DNA of 64,000 bases from Hepsetus odoe (Eukaryota > Chordata > Actinopteri > Characiformes > Hepsetidae): NCBI GenBank assembly GCA_017165825.1, contig CM029369.1, forward strand, positions 16,957,958-17,021,957, read 5' to 3'. The stretch's first letter is position 1; every line of letters begins with the position of its first letter. Positions 34,319 to 46,197 of the stretch are shown here, in pieces. The notes under the pieces are model-generated. The model was not told the DNA's origin. It worked only from the letters and a program-made list of their open reading frames with translations, and ran no database searches. Position numbers and translations under genes: made by a program.

Positions 34319-35033
34319 TGCGAAATATAGCCAGCCTTCTTTTCGATAACAGCCATAAGCCTTCCATTCAGACTTATTTATGATCAACTTTTTGTGCAGC
34401 AGCAACCACAGCCTCCCAGATACTGTTCAAAGAGGTAAACTGTTTTTTCTGTGCCCATTACTGATCCAGCCGCAGGCCCATCCAGCTGCTCTGTCAAGAG
34501 TCATTCTCTTCTCATCCGTCCATAAAACCTTTGCAAAATCTGTCTTGAGATATTTCTTGGCCCAGTCTTGATATTTCAGCTGTGTCTTGTTCAGTGCTGG
34601 TCGGGTTTCAGCCTTCCTTACCTTGGTCATGTCTCTGAGCAGTTAATTTTTTTTATTTTATATCTTAACACATTTCATGCGACCCTGTTGACTATTTGCA
34701 ACAAACCGTTTGATGGTTCTGTGATCACACCCCAAAATCTTAGCAATTTCAAAAGTGCTTCATCCCTCTGAAAGACACTTTACAATTTTTAACTTTTCTG
34801 AGTCAGTTTTATCTCTTTTTTGGCCCATTTTGCCTGAGAAAAAGAAGCTGCCTAATAATTATGCACACCTTGATAAAAAGTGATCCCCTTAGGCCACACC
34901 CTCCCTCATTACACAAATACACATCACCTGATAGGCTTAAATCCATTCAAGTTTATACAGCTTTGAGTTAGAATACATGCATAAAACCAATATGGTCAGA
35001 ATACTTACTTGCCTAATAATTGTGCACAGTGTA
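34315..35033 (-). mobile_element. Tc1/mariner-like transposon relic, internally deleted
   Basis: On the minus strand a 67-codon frame (34427-34630) reads TKVRKAETRPALNKTQLKYQ followed by WAKKYL and VLWTDEKRMTLDRAAGW, the hallmark of Tc1-like transposases around the second catalytic Asp. The HTH-encoding part (34680-34760) follows after a deletion. The right terminus contains GCCTAATAATTGTGCACA at 35011-35028, and a sister copy of that motif lies at 34850-34867. The left inverted repeat is missing and is replaced by the poly(A) run. Non-functional. Confidence 0.7.
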
Positions 35034-35099
35034 GGTGCTCAATCAAACTGAGAACATTTAACTCAACATTTCAGCTGAAAGTGATTACAGCCATTAGTG

Positions 35100-35345
35100 T
35101 AGTGAAGTGAAAGTGACTATTTTGTATTATGAAGACATCACAGCAGTGAACAGTGAACCACAATGAAATGCGTCTTTGCATTTAACCCATACCTGCAAAT
35201 ATGGAGCAATTAGCAACCACTAGTGCCAGTGAGAGCAGGGGCTAGTCTCTTACTCAAGGGTTCTTCAGAGTGACCTACTGGTCTGGGATTCAAACAACCT
35301 TCCAATTATGGGCCTTGCTCCTAATCAATAAGCCACAGCTACATT
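35100..35345 (-). mobile_element. tRNA-derived SINE
   Basis: Read on the minus strand it starts with a tRNA-like head (A-box-like TGGCTTATTGATTAGG, B-box-like GTTTGAATCCC). It continues into the body shared with other copies in this window, including GGGTTAAATGCAAAG and CATTTCATTGTGGTTCACTG. A tail near GTGACTTTCAC ends it. Confidence 0.6.
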
Positions 35346-35435
35346 ATTCTCTCATTAGAGAACAATGGTGCAATAAAGCGATTTACTTGGTCTGCAAGTT
35401 TTAGGTAGTTGTCTGTGTTAAAAATGTGATCCTTC

Positions 35436-35726
35436 AGACTAGACCACCTTGTTCTGTTGCTCCATGTTCCATTTCTGATGCTCCCATGTCCATTGCTGGC
35501 ACTTTCTGCAGAAAGGGGTCAGTTTTAACTTTTTCACTAATTCCACAGTACTGCTGTGCCTACTACTACTTGCTTGGACTTTGGGTAAGTTGTTATATCA
35601 CTGTATAACAGGAACACTTCAGAACTTCATTAATTGATATTTCACCTGCTGACTAAAAACATACATTCATACACATACATACATATACATATATACACAT
35701 ACACACATATATATATATACACACGA

Positions 35727-35787
<61 letters not shown>

Positions 35788-36033
35788 AGGACGGGGGACG
35801 CACCCTGGACAGGTCGCCAGCCCATCGCAGGGAGGAGCGGGACGGGGACGGCAACTTGCTCAAGGGTACCTCAGGGCAACCCATATATATATATATATAT
35901 GCACACACATATACATATTTATGTTTATTTATTTATTTTTTCCTCCTATATATTCCAGGAGCCACTGTAACAAGATTATCAGTGTAATTCACCTTACCAG
36001 TCAGTGGCTTTAAAATGCTTGGCTGATGGGTGT
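35436..36033 (-). mobile_element. Tc1-like relic interrupted by microsatellite and SINE tail
   Basis: The left part (35436-35525) and right terminus (35955-36033, with TCAGTGGCTTTAAAATGCTTGGCTGAT) resemble the element at 40296-41162, from the transposase 3' region and terminal repeat respectively. Between them lies the TA/CA microsatellite block with an embedded SINE-tail fragment. Heavily decayed. Confidence 0.5.
35640..35950. repeat. TA/CA microsatellite with an embedded SINE-tail fragment
   Basis: ATAC and TA repeats fill 35650-35785, dominated by an uninterrupted (TA)n run at 35729-35778. A roughly 95-bp GC-rich fragment (35786-35880, containing ACGCACCCTGGACAGGTCGC) follows, then TA repeats resume at 35881. 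The GC-rich fragment matches the tail of the SINE at 46005-46195. Confidence 0.85.
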
Positions 36034-36461
36034 TTATTGTGTAGTCCTAAAATCTGGAATCAGTGACAACTAGCTGTCAGCAATTCAGCTAGCTTTCAGT
36101 GAACCAGTCATCACTTCACATACCTGTAGAGTGTAGCTGGAACAGATGGAATCCATGAATCATTTAATTTTCAGTGAATCAATTAGTTGCTGATTAATTA
36201 ATTAGTGGTATACTTGTCTCTGTAGTGCAATTTTAAGATGGAATGAAAAGGTGTATCCCCCATGAATAAGGTCAGTTTTCTAGAGCCTCTGTTTAGTGGG
36301 TCTTCATGCAAGTGGCCTGTTTGCATTGCAGTTGCTCATACTAGTGAATGTCACATCACCCTTCAACCTGTAGTTGTGTACAGTAACTAAAGTGACTAAT
36401 AATAATAATAATAATGTCAATAATAATAACTTTTGCGCTGTGTATTGTGACATCTCAGCAG

Positions 36462-36700
36462 CAGCCTAGTAGACAGGGACTTAGACCCAGGTCCCAAAGG
36501 TTGCGAGTCCCAGATCAGTAAGGTACCCTTTCACTCCTTCCGCCAATACTGCACCATGGGGGGTGGTGTAGGCATTGCAAACCACTGCTCTTGCTTCTGG
36601 TGTGTGTGTTCACTACGGAGATGAACTGAACACAGAGGAGAAATTCACTGCTCACTATTCACAGTGTATGTTTGACCAAGGACTTTCATTTTACAACTCA
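36462..36700 (+). mobile_element. tRNA-derived SINE, diverged
   Basis: It begins GCAGCCTAGTAGACAGGGAC (A-box-like) and has a B-box-like GGTTGCGAGTCCC. It then has a body with TTCACTGCTCACTATTCACAGTG before ending near 36700. Confidence 0.5.
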
Positions 36701-38200
36701 TTACATATGTTTTCCTGTATTATGAGATTCCCATAATTCTAAGATTTCTATAATATCTTGCAATAATGACATGCTTTATTTGGTGGCTTTATTTTTTTAT
36801 TTTGCCTGACACCAATATATCATCACACTTTCACAAACACTTAAAAAGGACCTTAAAAAGGATTAAAATGTTTAAGTAGTAATTTATGGCAATTGTATGT
36901 ATTAAAGTCTTTATGGCATAGGTTTTGCAAGCTTTTTAAAACTGCTTTATTTCATCAGCACTTCTAAGCACAGATTTGACAGGTTTAAAGTGAGTGGAAT
37001 GATGTAGCGTAGAATTACTGTGTGATAACATTGAAAATATAGGTATGGCTTTTTCTTTCATTCAAGAGCCATATCAGACCAAAGAGCTGAACCTCACCAT
37101 CACTGAATGGATACTGAACACAGTGTCCAAGGTTTAGCAGATCAATGGCTGTTGGTTTATGTGTTTGGAAGAGACAAGGTGAGAGTAAGATAGGAATAAG
37201 GAGGAAGAAAAAGCAATGTGTGCATGTGCGTGTGTATGTGTGCACATGGACTCTTTCAGACTTACAGAAAAAGAAATGTTCTACTTTGTGGAGTGGCGTG
37301 ATCAGGCCTTGAGCAGACGGAGTGGAGAGTCTGTCTTCTTTTGTTTCGGGCGAAAGCAGAGACTGGATTCAGCACTCTCTTTTGTCTAAGGGCCCAGGCC
37401 AGGAAAAATGGCCTTCACCCAGAACAAAGCCTGGAGTAATCAAAACAAGACAATGAAGAGAGGTAAGTAAGGTTAGGAAAGAGAGAAAGGGAGAACCGTG
37501 TGTCATGATTTATCAATAGGATATAGTCTGTTTTGTTGATACTTATTCTTCTATGTTGAGCTGAGAGTAAATATTAAAAAAAGAAAGAAAAAACTGAGAT
37601 GGATAGCAAAGTTATGGTCAGACCAATGCACTGCCTCTTACACCCCCTCTATGCAACCTTACTTTAAGTCTTTACTGAAGTATGGAAGTGCTTGCAAACT
37701 TCTCCTTCCTATATGTTACAAGTTATATGAAAGTGCTAGACAACATTAACATAACCGTGAAACATGACAAAAGCCATGCATAAATATGACAAACACATAA
37801 TATGTTGTCTTGGGTTATCATTATAGATTATGTCAATTGTCATAATGCATGTCATAAGAGATCCTGTCACATGATAATTTAATATCATAGAATCAAATAA
37901 TGTATTTTCTTTAATGACAGTAACTGGTAATATTATTATGGCACTCTTACATTAATGGATGTCATCTGTTATTTCAGCCATTACAGCATATGACATCTAT
38001 GTTTATGCATGGTTGTGTCAGTATTTTGTGTCAGGGCTTGTATAAAGCGCAAATGTTTGTCAGGTAAACGGCTTTACGTATAATTTTCTCAGGTGACTTT
38101 AGCACAGTATGTATTTGACAAATACATGGCCATCCTGACACCCTGCATGCAGCTGCCATGCATAGTTCTTCATCAGTTCATCTGGAAACCAAGTTCTCTC
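36701..38200. other. Intergenic DNA, nothing recognised
   Basis: AT-rich, with dyad-like CATAAT/ATTATG words at 37790-37960. No gene or named repeat. Confidence 0.3.
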
Positions 38201-38224
38201 TCCTTATAAGATTCACAGCAGCTC

Positions 38225-38610
38225 TGTGTTTGTTTCTGTGTGGCTATCTCTATGTAAGCACAGCAGATATGCAGAAATGCAGAATGTAAATGAATCTCCG
38301 CACCTGTACTGTCCAATTACCTTCCTGAGAATTGCACTAAATCTCAGGATCCGTGGCTGGCTGGAATAACAGAATCACAGATGAAATGGCAAAATTACCA
38401 GCGTGCTTGGCAGGAAATTGGAAAATGGGAAATCTGTCTGGTGAAAGTATTCAATTACAGCGATCCTTTTTCTGCGCTCGGCCACATTTCTGAAACATGG
38501 TAATTTCCGCTTTTCTCACCGCCTCTCATGCAGAGAACAGAGGCTACACCAATCATGGATTATTATTACACAGAAATGAATGAAACACACTCCAGTTCAT
38601 GGCAGCACTC
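38225..38610. promoter_or_regulatory. Candidate conserved noncoding element
   Basis: About 380 bp of balanced, non-repetitive sequence containing CAATTACC (38316), CAATTACAG (38452), GGTAATTTCC (38499) and ATGCAGAAATGCAGAATG near 38270. No coding frame. Candidate enhancer by composition. Confidence 0.3.
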
Positions 38611-40290
38611 TTTAAGATTCCCCCCTCAGCTCTCTCCCCTGCCGCAATGCTGAAATGTCTGAGTGTAATGATGACTTAAAGATGAAGAAGCAAACGAGGA
38701 TTCCTTGCAGCACAAGAGCCAAATACTGGCTTGCTCTCAAAGGCTCATGAAAGTAGCAGTACAAAATCTCTGGCTTAAGGAACACGCACATAAACACACA
38801 CAAGAGTCCAATAGTGACAGACTCCACCCTCCATTTCTTAGTCCAAGTCAGCTTTGCGACTCAGGCCCCCTCTCCCTCTTTCTCCTGGTAGGAGACGCCA
38901 TGCGTCTGATGCCGCGTTTGTTATTGACGCTGGCTGCTCCCCTTGATAAGAGCAAGCGGAAAAATCAATCACCTCCATTAGAAGCTGAGAGAGTGACAAG
39001 AGGGCAATCCCTGGCAAAGGCCCCCTTCTCACCAGCTCTTTCCATCTGCCACTCTCCCTCTCAGTCTTTTACTCAATCTTCTTTTAGAGCTTTTTTTCTG
39101 TTTTTTGTTTGTTCTGCCATCTCTAGCTCTTTCTCTGCAACAGCCCCCCCCCCCCCCAATCTCACGCACAGGAATTAAGAAGCAGCTGTGTGAACATGAT
39201 TTGTGAATATGAGTATTCTGCATGTATTTATGTGTGTGTATGTCTGTGTGATTTTGCAGTTCTAGTAAGATTCAGTGTCTAGGTTCATAAAGTCAATAAT
39301 ATCTTCACCTTGGTAAGAAACACAGATGTCATTGTATTTTCTAACATGCTATGAACAGGACACAGACCTCTGTGATGGAATTTCTGGGCAATTTGCTCAA
39401 TCAACACTGCGGTTAATGATGTTAAAGTCGTTCATTCACCCATTACTTGGACATCTATTGACAGAAGAGAAAGGAATCTACGCCACAGAAGTCTATGATT
39501 GTAAGAGCAGCCTAAAGTTTAATAGAACATACCATTTGCAGGCCAACCAACATCACCCTCGAGTGATTTTCTAATCAATGACTGAATGACTGAAAAAAAA
39601 AAGGCAGGTCAAAAATAAATTTCACTTGATTTTTTTTACATTAATGACAGGCAGTAACTTACTAACAGCCAACAAACTCCACTGTAAGAGAAAATAGCAA
39701 AGGATAGAAGATTAAAAGAGGGAATGCTTAATACAATTTGAAAAATAATGATAATAATGCACAACATTTGAGCCAACAAGAGTGTAGTTGAGAGCTAATT
39801 TCAGAGTTTCTGAACCTGAACCTGATCTCAAAGCCCAGATCAAGGTTACATGGTAATCTTACTGAAGAAAATGTTTTATCATTTTCTTGCAACAATTAAT
39901 AGTAACAAAGTAAAAGTTAAAAATAATAGTATCTGTCATTGTCCTGGCTGATAGCCACTATAATTAATATATTTATTTTTATTGTTAATTTCCTGGACCC
40001 AAGGTCATTAGTGAGGTGAGATACTGATGCTGGAAGGTTAGTTCTGTTCACAAACACCACTCCAACTCATCCTAAAAATATTGGTTGAAGCTCAATCCAG
40101 ATAATTTTCACTGCTGCATGGGCTAGTGCTTGGGATTTTCAATACCACTCTATCTGATGCCTGGTATTTGGCATGGTGACCTAAGTGTCATATGTGTTTG
40201 CTCCAGATCATCTTCTATTTGTGGTGCATTTCTGTGGAGAATGTGAGAAACAATTAAGGACTTTCAGCAATTGTATGGACATATTTAGAC
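38611..40290. other. Intergenic DNA with a C14 run
   Basis: Mixed sequence without a supported gene. A homopolymer C run of 14 lies at 39144-39157 and can form G-quadruplex on the minus strand. Confidence 0.3.
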
Positions 40291-40295
40291 GTACA

Positions 40296-41162
40296 TCATT
40301 CAGGCAAAACATTAAAATCACCTGCCTAACACTGTATAGGCCCTTGTTGCATTGAGACATTGCCTCCACAAGACCTCTGAAAAGTGTGCTGTGGTATCTG
40401 GCACAAAAATGTTAGCAGCTGATTCTTTAAATTCTGCAAGTTCCAAGTTTAGGCTCCATGGATCATGCTAGTTCCTCTAGCATCTCACATGAGCTTTGCC
40501 ATGTTCCTCAAACCAGTCTTGAACTATTTTGTAGTTAGTGTGGGCATCTTATTTTGTTGAAAAACGCCACAGCCATTACAGAATACTATTATTGCCGTGT
40601 AGGGGTGTACTTAGTCTGCATCAATGTTTAGATAGGTGGCATCTATATGTCAGGACCCAAGGTTTCCTAGCTGAACATTGCCCAGATGGCCTAATGATTA
40701 CAGACTAGGCATCAGGATCAGAAGGTCAGGAGTTTGAATTCTGGACCGATTGCCTTGATGTACCCTTGAGTGAGGTTCCATCCCCATCACTGCTTCCTGG
40801 AGGCGGGATATGGCTGCCCACTGTTGCATGGTCAGTGTATGGGTTAAATGCAGAGGATGCATTTCGTTGTTTCACTGCATGCTGTGCGGTGTTTCACAAT
40901 GACAAAAAGTCACTTTCATATATTGAAAACACCCTTACTGACATGCCATTTTAGAAATTTGACCCAGTCAACACGCCATCACATTTTTTTCCTTGTCAGT
41001 CACTTGCACATGCCCATTTTCCTGCTTCCAAAACATCAACCCCAAGAACTGACTGTTCACTTGCTGCCTAATATATCCCACCTCTTGACAGATGCTTTGT
41101 AATTAGATATAGAATATTATTCACTGAACCTGTCAGTGGCTTTAAGACAGCTGATCATTAAC
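40296..41162 (-). mobile_element. Tc1-like transposon relic with SINE inserted
   Basis: The left terminus (from 40296, AGGCAAAACATTAAAATCACC) and right terminus (to 41162, with GAACCTGTCAGTGGC) are those of a widespread fish Tc1-like family whose transposase would read on the minus strand. Internal words such as CATTGCCTCCACAAGACCTC and GCCTAATATATCCCACC support it. Most of the transposase is deleted, and 40683-40925 is a SINE inserted in the middle. Confidence 0.65.
40683..40925 (+). mobile_element. tRNA-derived SINE nested in a Tc1-like relic
   Basis: Head with A-box-like GATGGCCTAATGATTACAG and B-box-like AGTTTGAATTCTGG. The body has the shared GTACCCTTGAGTGAGG, GGGTTAAATGCAGAGGATGC and TTTCGTTGTTTCACTGC words, ending at the GTCACTTTCATA tail. 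The flanks both belong to the Tc1-like element. Confidence 0.65.
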
Positions 41163-41289
41163 ATCTGCAGCTATCATTCTAATACTGGTGATTTTGTTAA
41201 GTGTGAAAACTGAAAACAAATGTTTAACTTCATCAAGTGTCAGAGTATGCCTTTAAAGCTGAACTGAGTCAGTGTAATGGAGAGCAAAA

Positions 41290-41365
41290 ACAGAGAGAGG
41301 GAGGGAGGGAGGGAGAGAGAGAGAGAGAGAGTGTGTGAGTGTGAGTGTGTGTGTGTGTGTGAGAG
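41290..41365 (+). repeat. GA/GT low-complexity tract
   Basis: GGGA and GA repeats running into GT repeats. Confidence 0.9.
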
Positions 41366-42055
41366 AGTCATCTCGAGTTTACCTATGTGAACATGACAGG
41401 ATTATTTATGGATGTTGTGAACTTCTTGCAGGAAACACTTTGTTAAAGTATTTCAGCGCATGCAACTCCTCTCTATCCAGATGTAGCTCTCCCTCCAGCT
41501 GTGCAGGATCTCAAAAGAGAGGGTTCGAGTCCTTGGCACCCACTGCTATCCCCCCATCCTCTCTCAGCCTCTCTCACCCCTCTCTGGTCCCCTCCCTCTC
41601 TCAGCTTGCTGTAAATCCTATTCAGCTCTGCCAGCCGGTGGCTCCTCACCATCCTGTCAGCGCTTTTCTTGCCTGCATATTAAAACTCCTTCCTGACTGC
41701 AAGCCCTCCTGCCACGAAGGCCTGCTTCACTTTTCTCTCCTCCCGAGTGCACACCGACTATTCAAAGGGCACGTTAGTTTCTCAAACATAACAAAATCCT
41801 CCAAATGAACTCTTAAAAACCCGAAATGAACAATCGTTGTTCGAGCAAAGCTCTGCGCGAAACGGCCTGCAAACGTGAGCAAAATCGGCAGCTTGATACT
41901 CGCGAGTGTTCTGATGATCTTGTGTTTAATACTACCCACATTAGGCTCAGCGATTAACACGATTTGCTTTAGAAAATGAGCCACACTTTGACAGAAACGT
42001 GACATTTTGTCTCACACTGACGCGCTTCGGAGCGGAGAGCGCTGCACAGGACAAT

Positions 42056-42070
42056 GTCGCCATCTACTGG
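42056..42070 (-). promoter_or_regulatory. CTCF-like motif (- orientation)
   Basis: On the minus strand CCAGTAGATGGCGAC fits the CTCF core CCASYAGRKGGCRS except for its last bases. By-eye motif match; binding unknown. Confidence 0.4.
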
Positions 42071-42265
42071 ACACACCTTCTAACAGCACACTTCCTTAAA
42101 CACCTTCAACATACTTCAAACCACACCGTGCATACCTCAAATATTCATAATAAGAGCACGAATCCCAGCCCAGAAATCTACGGCCAGTAATGGAAAAGAA
42201 AAAATATCTGAACGATTCAATGGATCAAGGATCAATATGTAAAATCTTAAAGGAGTTGGTCACTA

Positions 42266-42335
42266 CTACTACTAGCACTACTACTTCTAATAATAATAAT
42301 TATAATGATAATAATAACAAAGTGAAATTATTAGC
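42266..42335 (+). repeat. (ACT)n/(AAT)n compound microsatellite
   Basis: Short trinucleotide runs, imperfect. Confidence 0.85.
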
Positions 42336-42559
42336 AATAATATCATGTTTAAATGAGACATTTCAATCAATTAGTTTAAGGTAAGACCTGACAGCAGCTC
42401 TTAAAATCTCAATTTTGCTCATTTTTGCAAGCATTTATCCATTCTTTGCTTTCATTTTTTGTGTCCATGGATATAACACTATGGTTTTTTGTTTCAGGAA
42501 TGCAGGTTGGTTTTTTAAATTATTTTATTCCCTGTAATCTGACCGACTGCTTAAACATT

Positions 42560-42990
42560 GAAATATGATTGGGCAGTTGAATCCAGACTAATTAATTATT
42601 TGAATTTAATAATCTTATTGGCTAGTTAAATTGTGTAATGTAATTGTCTAAACAATCTAACTGTTGCTGTTGGCTGAAACTTAATCTTCTGATTGACTTC
42701 TTTCCCTCGGACATGATTGGTTATTTGATTGTTTTAAATTACATTTAAATTTAAAATTTAAAGACTTGCTGAAACCTAGCTGGCTAGTTGACTCCTTGCA
42801 TCCGATTCGCTAATTTAGTCCTGACTGCCTTGTTTTAACTCTGCGACCAATTGTGTAATCTAACTGGCTCCTGGAAATCTAAGATTTGATTGCATAGCTG
42901 AACCTTTTTGACTAATTGACTAGAAAAATACTGCGATCTGGATGTTTAATTGAATATAGAGATGTTATTGGCTAGTTCACTGCTGCTCTT
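42560..42990 (+). repeat. Possible decayed tandem array of GATTGGCTAGTTGA-like motif
   Basis: Variants of a GATTGG(C)TAGTTGAATC motif recur at roughly 42567, 42616, 42668, 42715, 42778, 42803, 42891 and 42965. The first four are about 50 bp apart. Strongly diverged. Confidence 0.35.
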
Positions 42991-44020
42991 ATTGATTATG
43001 TGTGTCTTGCTTTCTAATTAATAGTCAGATGTTATAATTTAATTTAACTTGTGTGACTGGATTCTGGTCCAATTTCAGCTATTGTCAACACACTTTCACT
43101 GATCCATGGATGGAATCAGAAATGATCCAGTACCTGTCATTTCACCTGATATTACACTTTCCAGCGGTGGCTGTGGAATTATTTAATTCTTTATGTAAAC
43201 CATAAACTCAGGCAGAATATTACAGCTTTAAATGGTTTGTATCTGCATATTTCTATGCAATTTTAATTTCATTTATTTTAAAATATTTTTATGTCTACTA
43301 TATACAGGACGGAGTTGACAGGAAAATATCCGAAAGACATAAAAGACCAAGAAAACGATTACTCACTCAGTCAGTATGTGAGCTCTCACCTGGTCTCACA
43401 ACATGCACCGCATTACTAAAAAATCCCAGCAATTAACAGGGTCATCAGCATTATCAACGACACACATCCCAACACACTCTTCACACTTCCGCCATCAGGC
43501 AGATGTGACATACTGCTTACTCAGAACATATCTGCATACACTTTAATGTTGCTTCCAAATGTTAACATTAGACAGTGTAGTTTAGGACTTCTGTCAGATT
43601 GTTTCAGTGCCAACATCATATCTGGATGTAGTTTATCTACCGATCCTTTACAGTAATGCACACTACACTTTAGAACTATTTAAGACAAGGCTATAATCCC
43701 CCCATAAATACACATCTTCCCAATATTCAGATGTGCCCACAATGCCAACCCCAATATCTACCAATAAACATACACATACATTGGTAATTATTGGGGTTAA
43801 CTGCATGACTATGCAAATTATAATAAATAACAGATGAATGTGACAGTATAATAAATATAGTGTTCTCTGTGTATTGGAAAAATGCATGTTACATTTTATG
43901 ACTGCTACTATCTCTCATCTCAACAATTTACTGAACATCTGTATAAGCATCTTAATAACCACATTATTTATTTTACTTATTTATTATTATTTTGTGGCAA
44001 ACCACAGATGTTGACATTTC
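42991..44020. other. AT-rich intergenic DNA, nothing recognised
   Basis: No supported gene or named repeat. Confidence 0.3.
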
Positions 44021-44026
44021 ATTGGG

Positions 44027-44440
44027 CAGTGTCGTCTTCTTCTTTTCCTTCTTCCTTTTTTGACTGCTCCTGTTTAGAGGTCACCACAGTGGATCATTTT
44101 TAAGCTTTCATTTTTTACAGTCCTCTGCATCTTCCTCATTCAAAGTGCCCACCTGCATGTCCTCTCTCACCACATCCATAAACCTCCTCTTTGGTCTTCC
44201 TCCTTTTCTCTTGCCGAGCAGCTACATCTTCAACATCCTTCTCCAAAATATAATTATATTCTTTCGTCTGGACATGCCCAAACCAACGGAAAATTGCTTG
44301 TCTAACTTCGTCTGCAAAATGACTTTCCTGAGCTGTCCCTCTAATATACTTATTTCTAACTCTGTCTTCTTCAACCCAGCCACCAGGGATGCACAAGCCA
44401 GTGTATTTCTTCATGCCGGTCCCAAGCCTGGATAAATGGG
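44027..44440 (-). mobile_element. RTE-type LINE, 3' end of the reverse-transcriptase ORF
   Basis: Read on the minus strand, a frame from 44414 gives VRNKYIRGTA, then VRQAIFRWFGHVQ, followed after a frame change by RPKRRFMDVVREDMQVGTLN. This is the C-terminal signature of RTE/CR1-like reverse-transcriptase ORFs. It ends in a typical short tail containing CCACTGTGGTGACC on the minus strand. At least one frameshift; dead. Confidence 0.7.
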
Positions 44441-44499
44441 GAGGGTTACGTCAAGAAGGGCATCCAATGTAAAACTTTTGCCAAATCAATATGCAGACA

Positions 44500-45655
44500 A
44501 CGAAAAAGAATTCCATATCGGATTGGGCGAGGCCCGGGTTAACAATGACTGCCAGCAGTGCTATTAGCCTACAGGGTGCTGGTGGAAATTGGACTACAGT
44601 TTGCCAAAGGAGAAGAAGAAGAGGAGGAGGAAGGCATGTCCAGAGGGAGGAGGAGAGAAAGAAGGGGAGGAGAGTGGAAGTGAGAGTAGGAACTTTGAAT
44701 GTTGGCAGCATGACGGGTAAAGGTAGAGAATTAGCTGATATGATGGAGAGAAGGAAGGTTGATATTTTGTGTGTGCAAGAGACTCGATGGAAGGGTAGTA
44801 AGGCCAGGTGTACTGGAGGAGGGTTTCAATTGGTCTACCATGGTGTGGATGGAAGAAGGAATGGGGGAGGTGTTATCCTGAAGGAAGAGTATGTGAAGAG
44901 TGTTTTGGAGGTGAAGAGGGTGTCAGGGATGGTGATGAGTTTGAAGCTGGAAGTTGAAGGTGTGATAATGAATGTTGTTAGTGCTTATGCTCCACAAGTT
45001 GGTTGTAAGATGGAAGAGAAAGAAGAATTCTGGAGTGAGTTAGGGGAGAGAGAGTGGTGATTGGTGCAGATTTTAATGGTCATGGAGAGGAATGCTGAAG
45101 GTCAGATGGTTGTAGATTTTGTGAAAAGGGTGGAAATGGCTGTATTTATTACTTATTTTAAGAACTAATTTTAAGTGACGTATAAGAGTGGAGGAGGATG
45201 CTCACAGGTGGATTATATCCTTTGCAGGAGGGTCAGTCTGATGGAGATTGGAGACTGCAAAGTAGTGACAGGGGAGAGTGTAGCTAAACAGCATAGAATG
45301 GTGGTCTGCAGGATGACCTTGGAGGTCAAGAAGAGGAGGAAAGTGAGGACAGAGTCGAGGATCAAGTGGTGGAACCTAAAGACGGAGGACTGCAAGGTGG
45401 AATTCAGGCAGGAGTTAACAAGGGCACTGGGAGGTGCTAACAGATTGCTGGGAAACAACTGCAGAAGCGATAAGGCAGACGGCTAGAAATGTACTTGGTG
45501 TGACATCTGGAAGAAGGAAGGAGGATAAGGAAACCTGGTGGTGGAACCAAGAAGTACAAGAGTTTACAGAAGAAGAGGGCAGTAAAGAAGAAGTGGGACA
45601 GTCAGAGAGATGAAGAAAGTAGACAGGTGTACAAGGAGATGAACTGCCATCTGTC
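44500..45655 (+). mobile_element. RTE-type LINE, endonuclease region (+ strand)
   Basis: The frame 44491-45060 contains VRVGTLNVGSMTGKGRELAD and ILCVQETRWKG, the start of an apurinic/apyrimidinic-type endonuclease as found in RTE elements and the related CFDP2-like proteins. A second frame (45175-45486) holds the DYILCRR and KQHRMVVCRMTL part. Stops and frameshifts separate the pieces. It runs to about 45655, where orientation flips to a minus-strand copy. Confidence 0.75.
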
Positions 45656-45788
45656 CTAAACATCTCCATGCTTCTACCGGTATGTCATCTGGACCAATAG
45701 ACTTTCCATTCTTCAACCTCTTCATCACTGCCCTTACTTCCATCTTGCTTATTTGCTGCACTTCCTGGTTCATTATCCTCACATCATC

Positions 45789-45820
<32 letters not shown>

Positions 45821-46005
45821 ATTATTCATCAGCCACTCAAAGTACTCCTTCCATCTGCTCAACACGCTCTGTTCACTTGTGAGTACATTTCCATTTCTAT
45901 CTTTAATTGCCCTGACCTGGTGCACATCCTTCCTAGCTCTGTCTCTCTGTCTAGCCAATCAGTAAAGGTTTTACCTCTTTACTGTCCAACCTCTCATGCA
46001 ATTCA
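45655..46005 (-). mobile_element. RTE-type LINE, endonuclease-RT linker and RT start (- strand)
   Basis: On the minus strand the frame 45564-45791 includes NGKSIGPDDIPVEAWRCLGQ, the first conserved reverse-transcriptase block. The preceding linker (DRNGNVLTSEQ-like) is at 45800-45960, interrupted by a CT/GA microsatellite at 45798-45820. Confidence 0.65.
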
Positions 46006-46195
46006 CCAAACACCGCTTGTCCCAAACGGGGTCGCGGGGGGCTGCTGGTGTCCAACCCAGCGCACACAGGGCGAGGGGGACGCACCCTGGACAGGTCGCC
46101 AGCCCATCGCAGGGAGGAGCGGGGGAAGGGGTTCGAACCCCCGATCCTCCGATCATGTGGATGACACCCTAACCACTAGGCCACCGCTGCCCTAT
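46005..46195 (-). mobile_element. tRNA-derived SINE inside the RTE remnant
   Basis: On the minus strand the head reads GGCAGCGGTGGCCTAGTGG (A box), then GGGGGTTCGAACCCC (B box). It is followed by a GC-rich tail with GCGACCTGTCCAGGGTGCGT. It separates two halves of the minus-strand RTE copy. The tail matches the fragment at 35786-35880. Confidence 0.7.
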
Positions 46196-46197
46196 AC

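Noticed and set aside
38705..39178. 157-codon + strand ORF with Ser/Pro-rich composition
   Set aside because: No start context or family resemblance; composition reflects the CT-rich and C-run low-complexity DNA.
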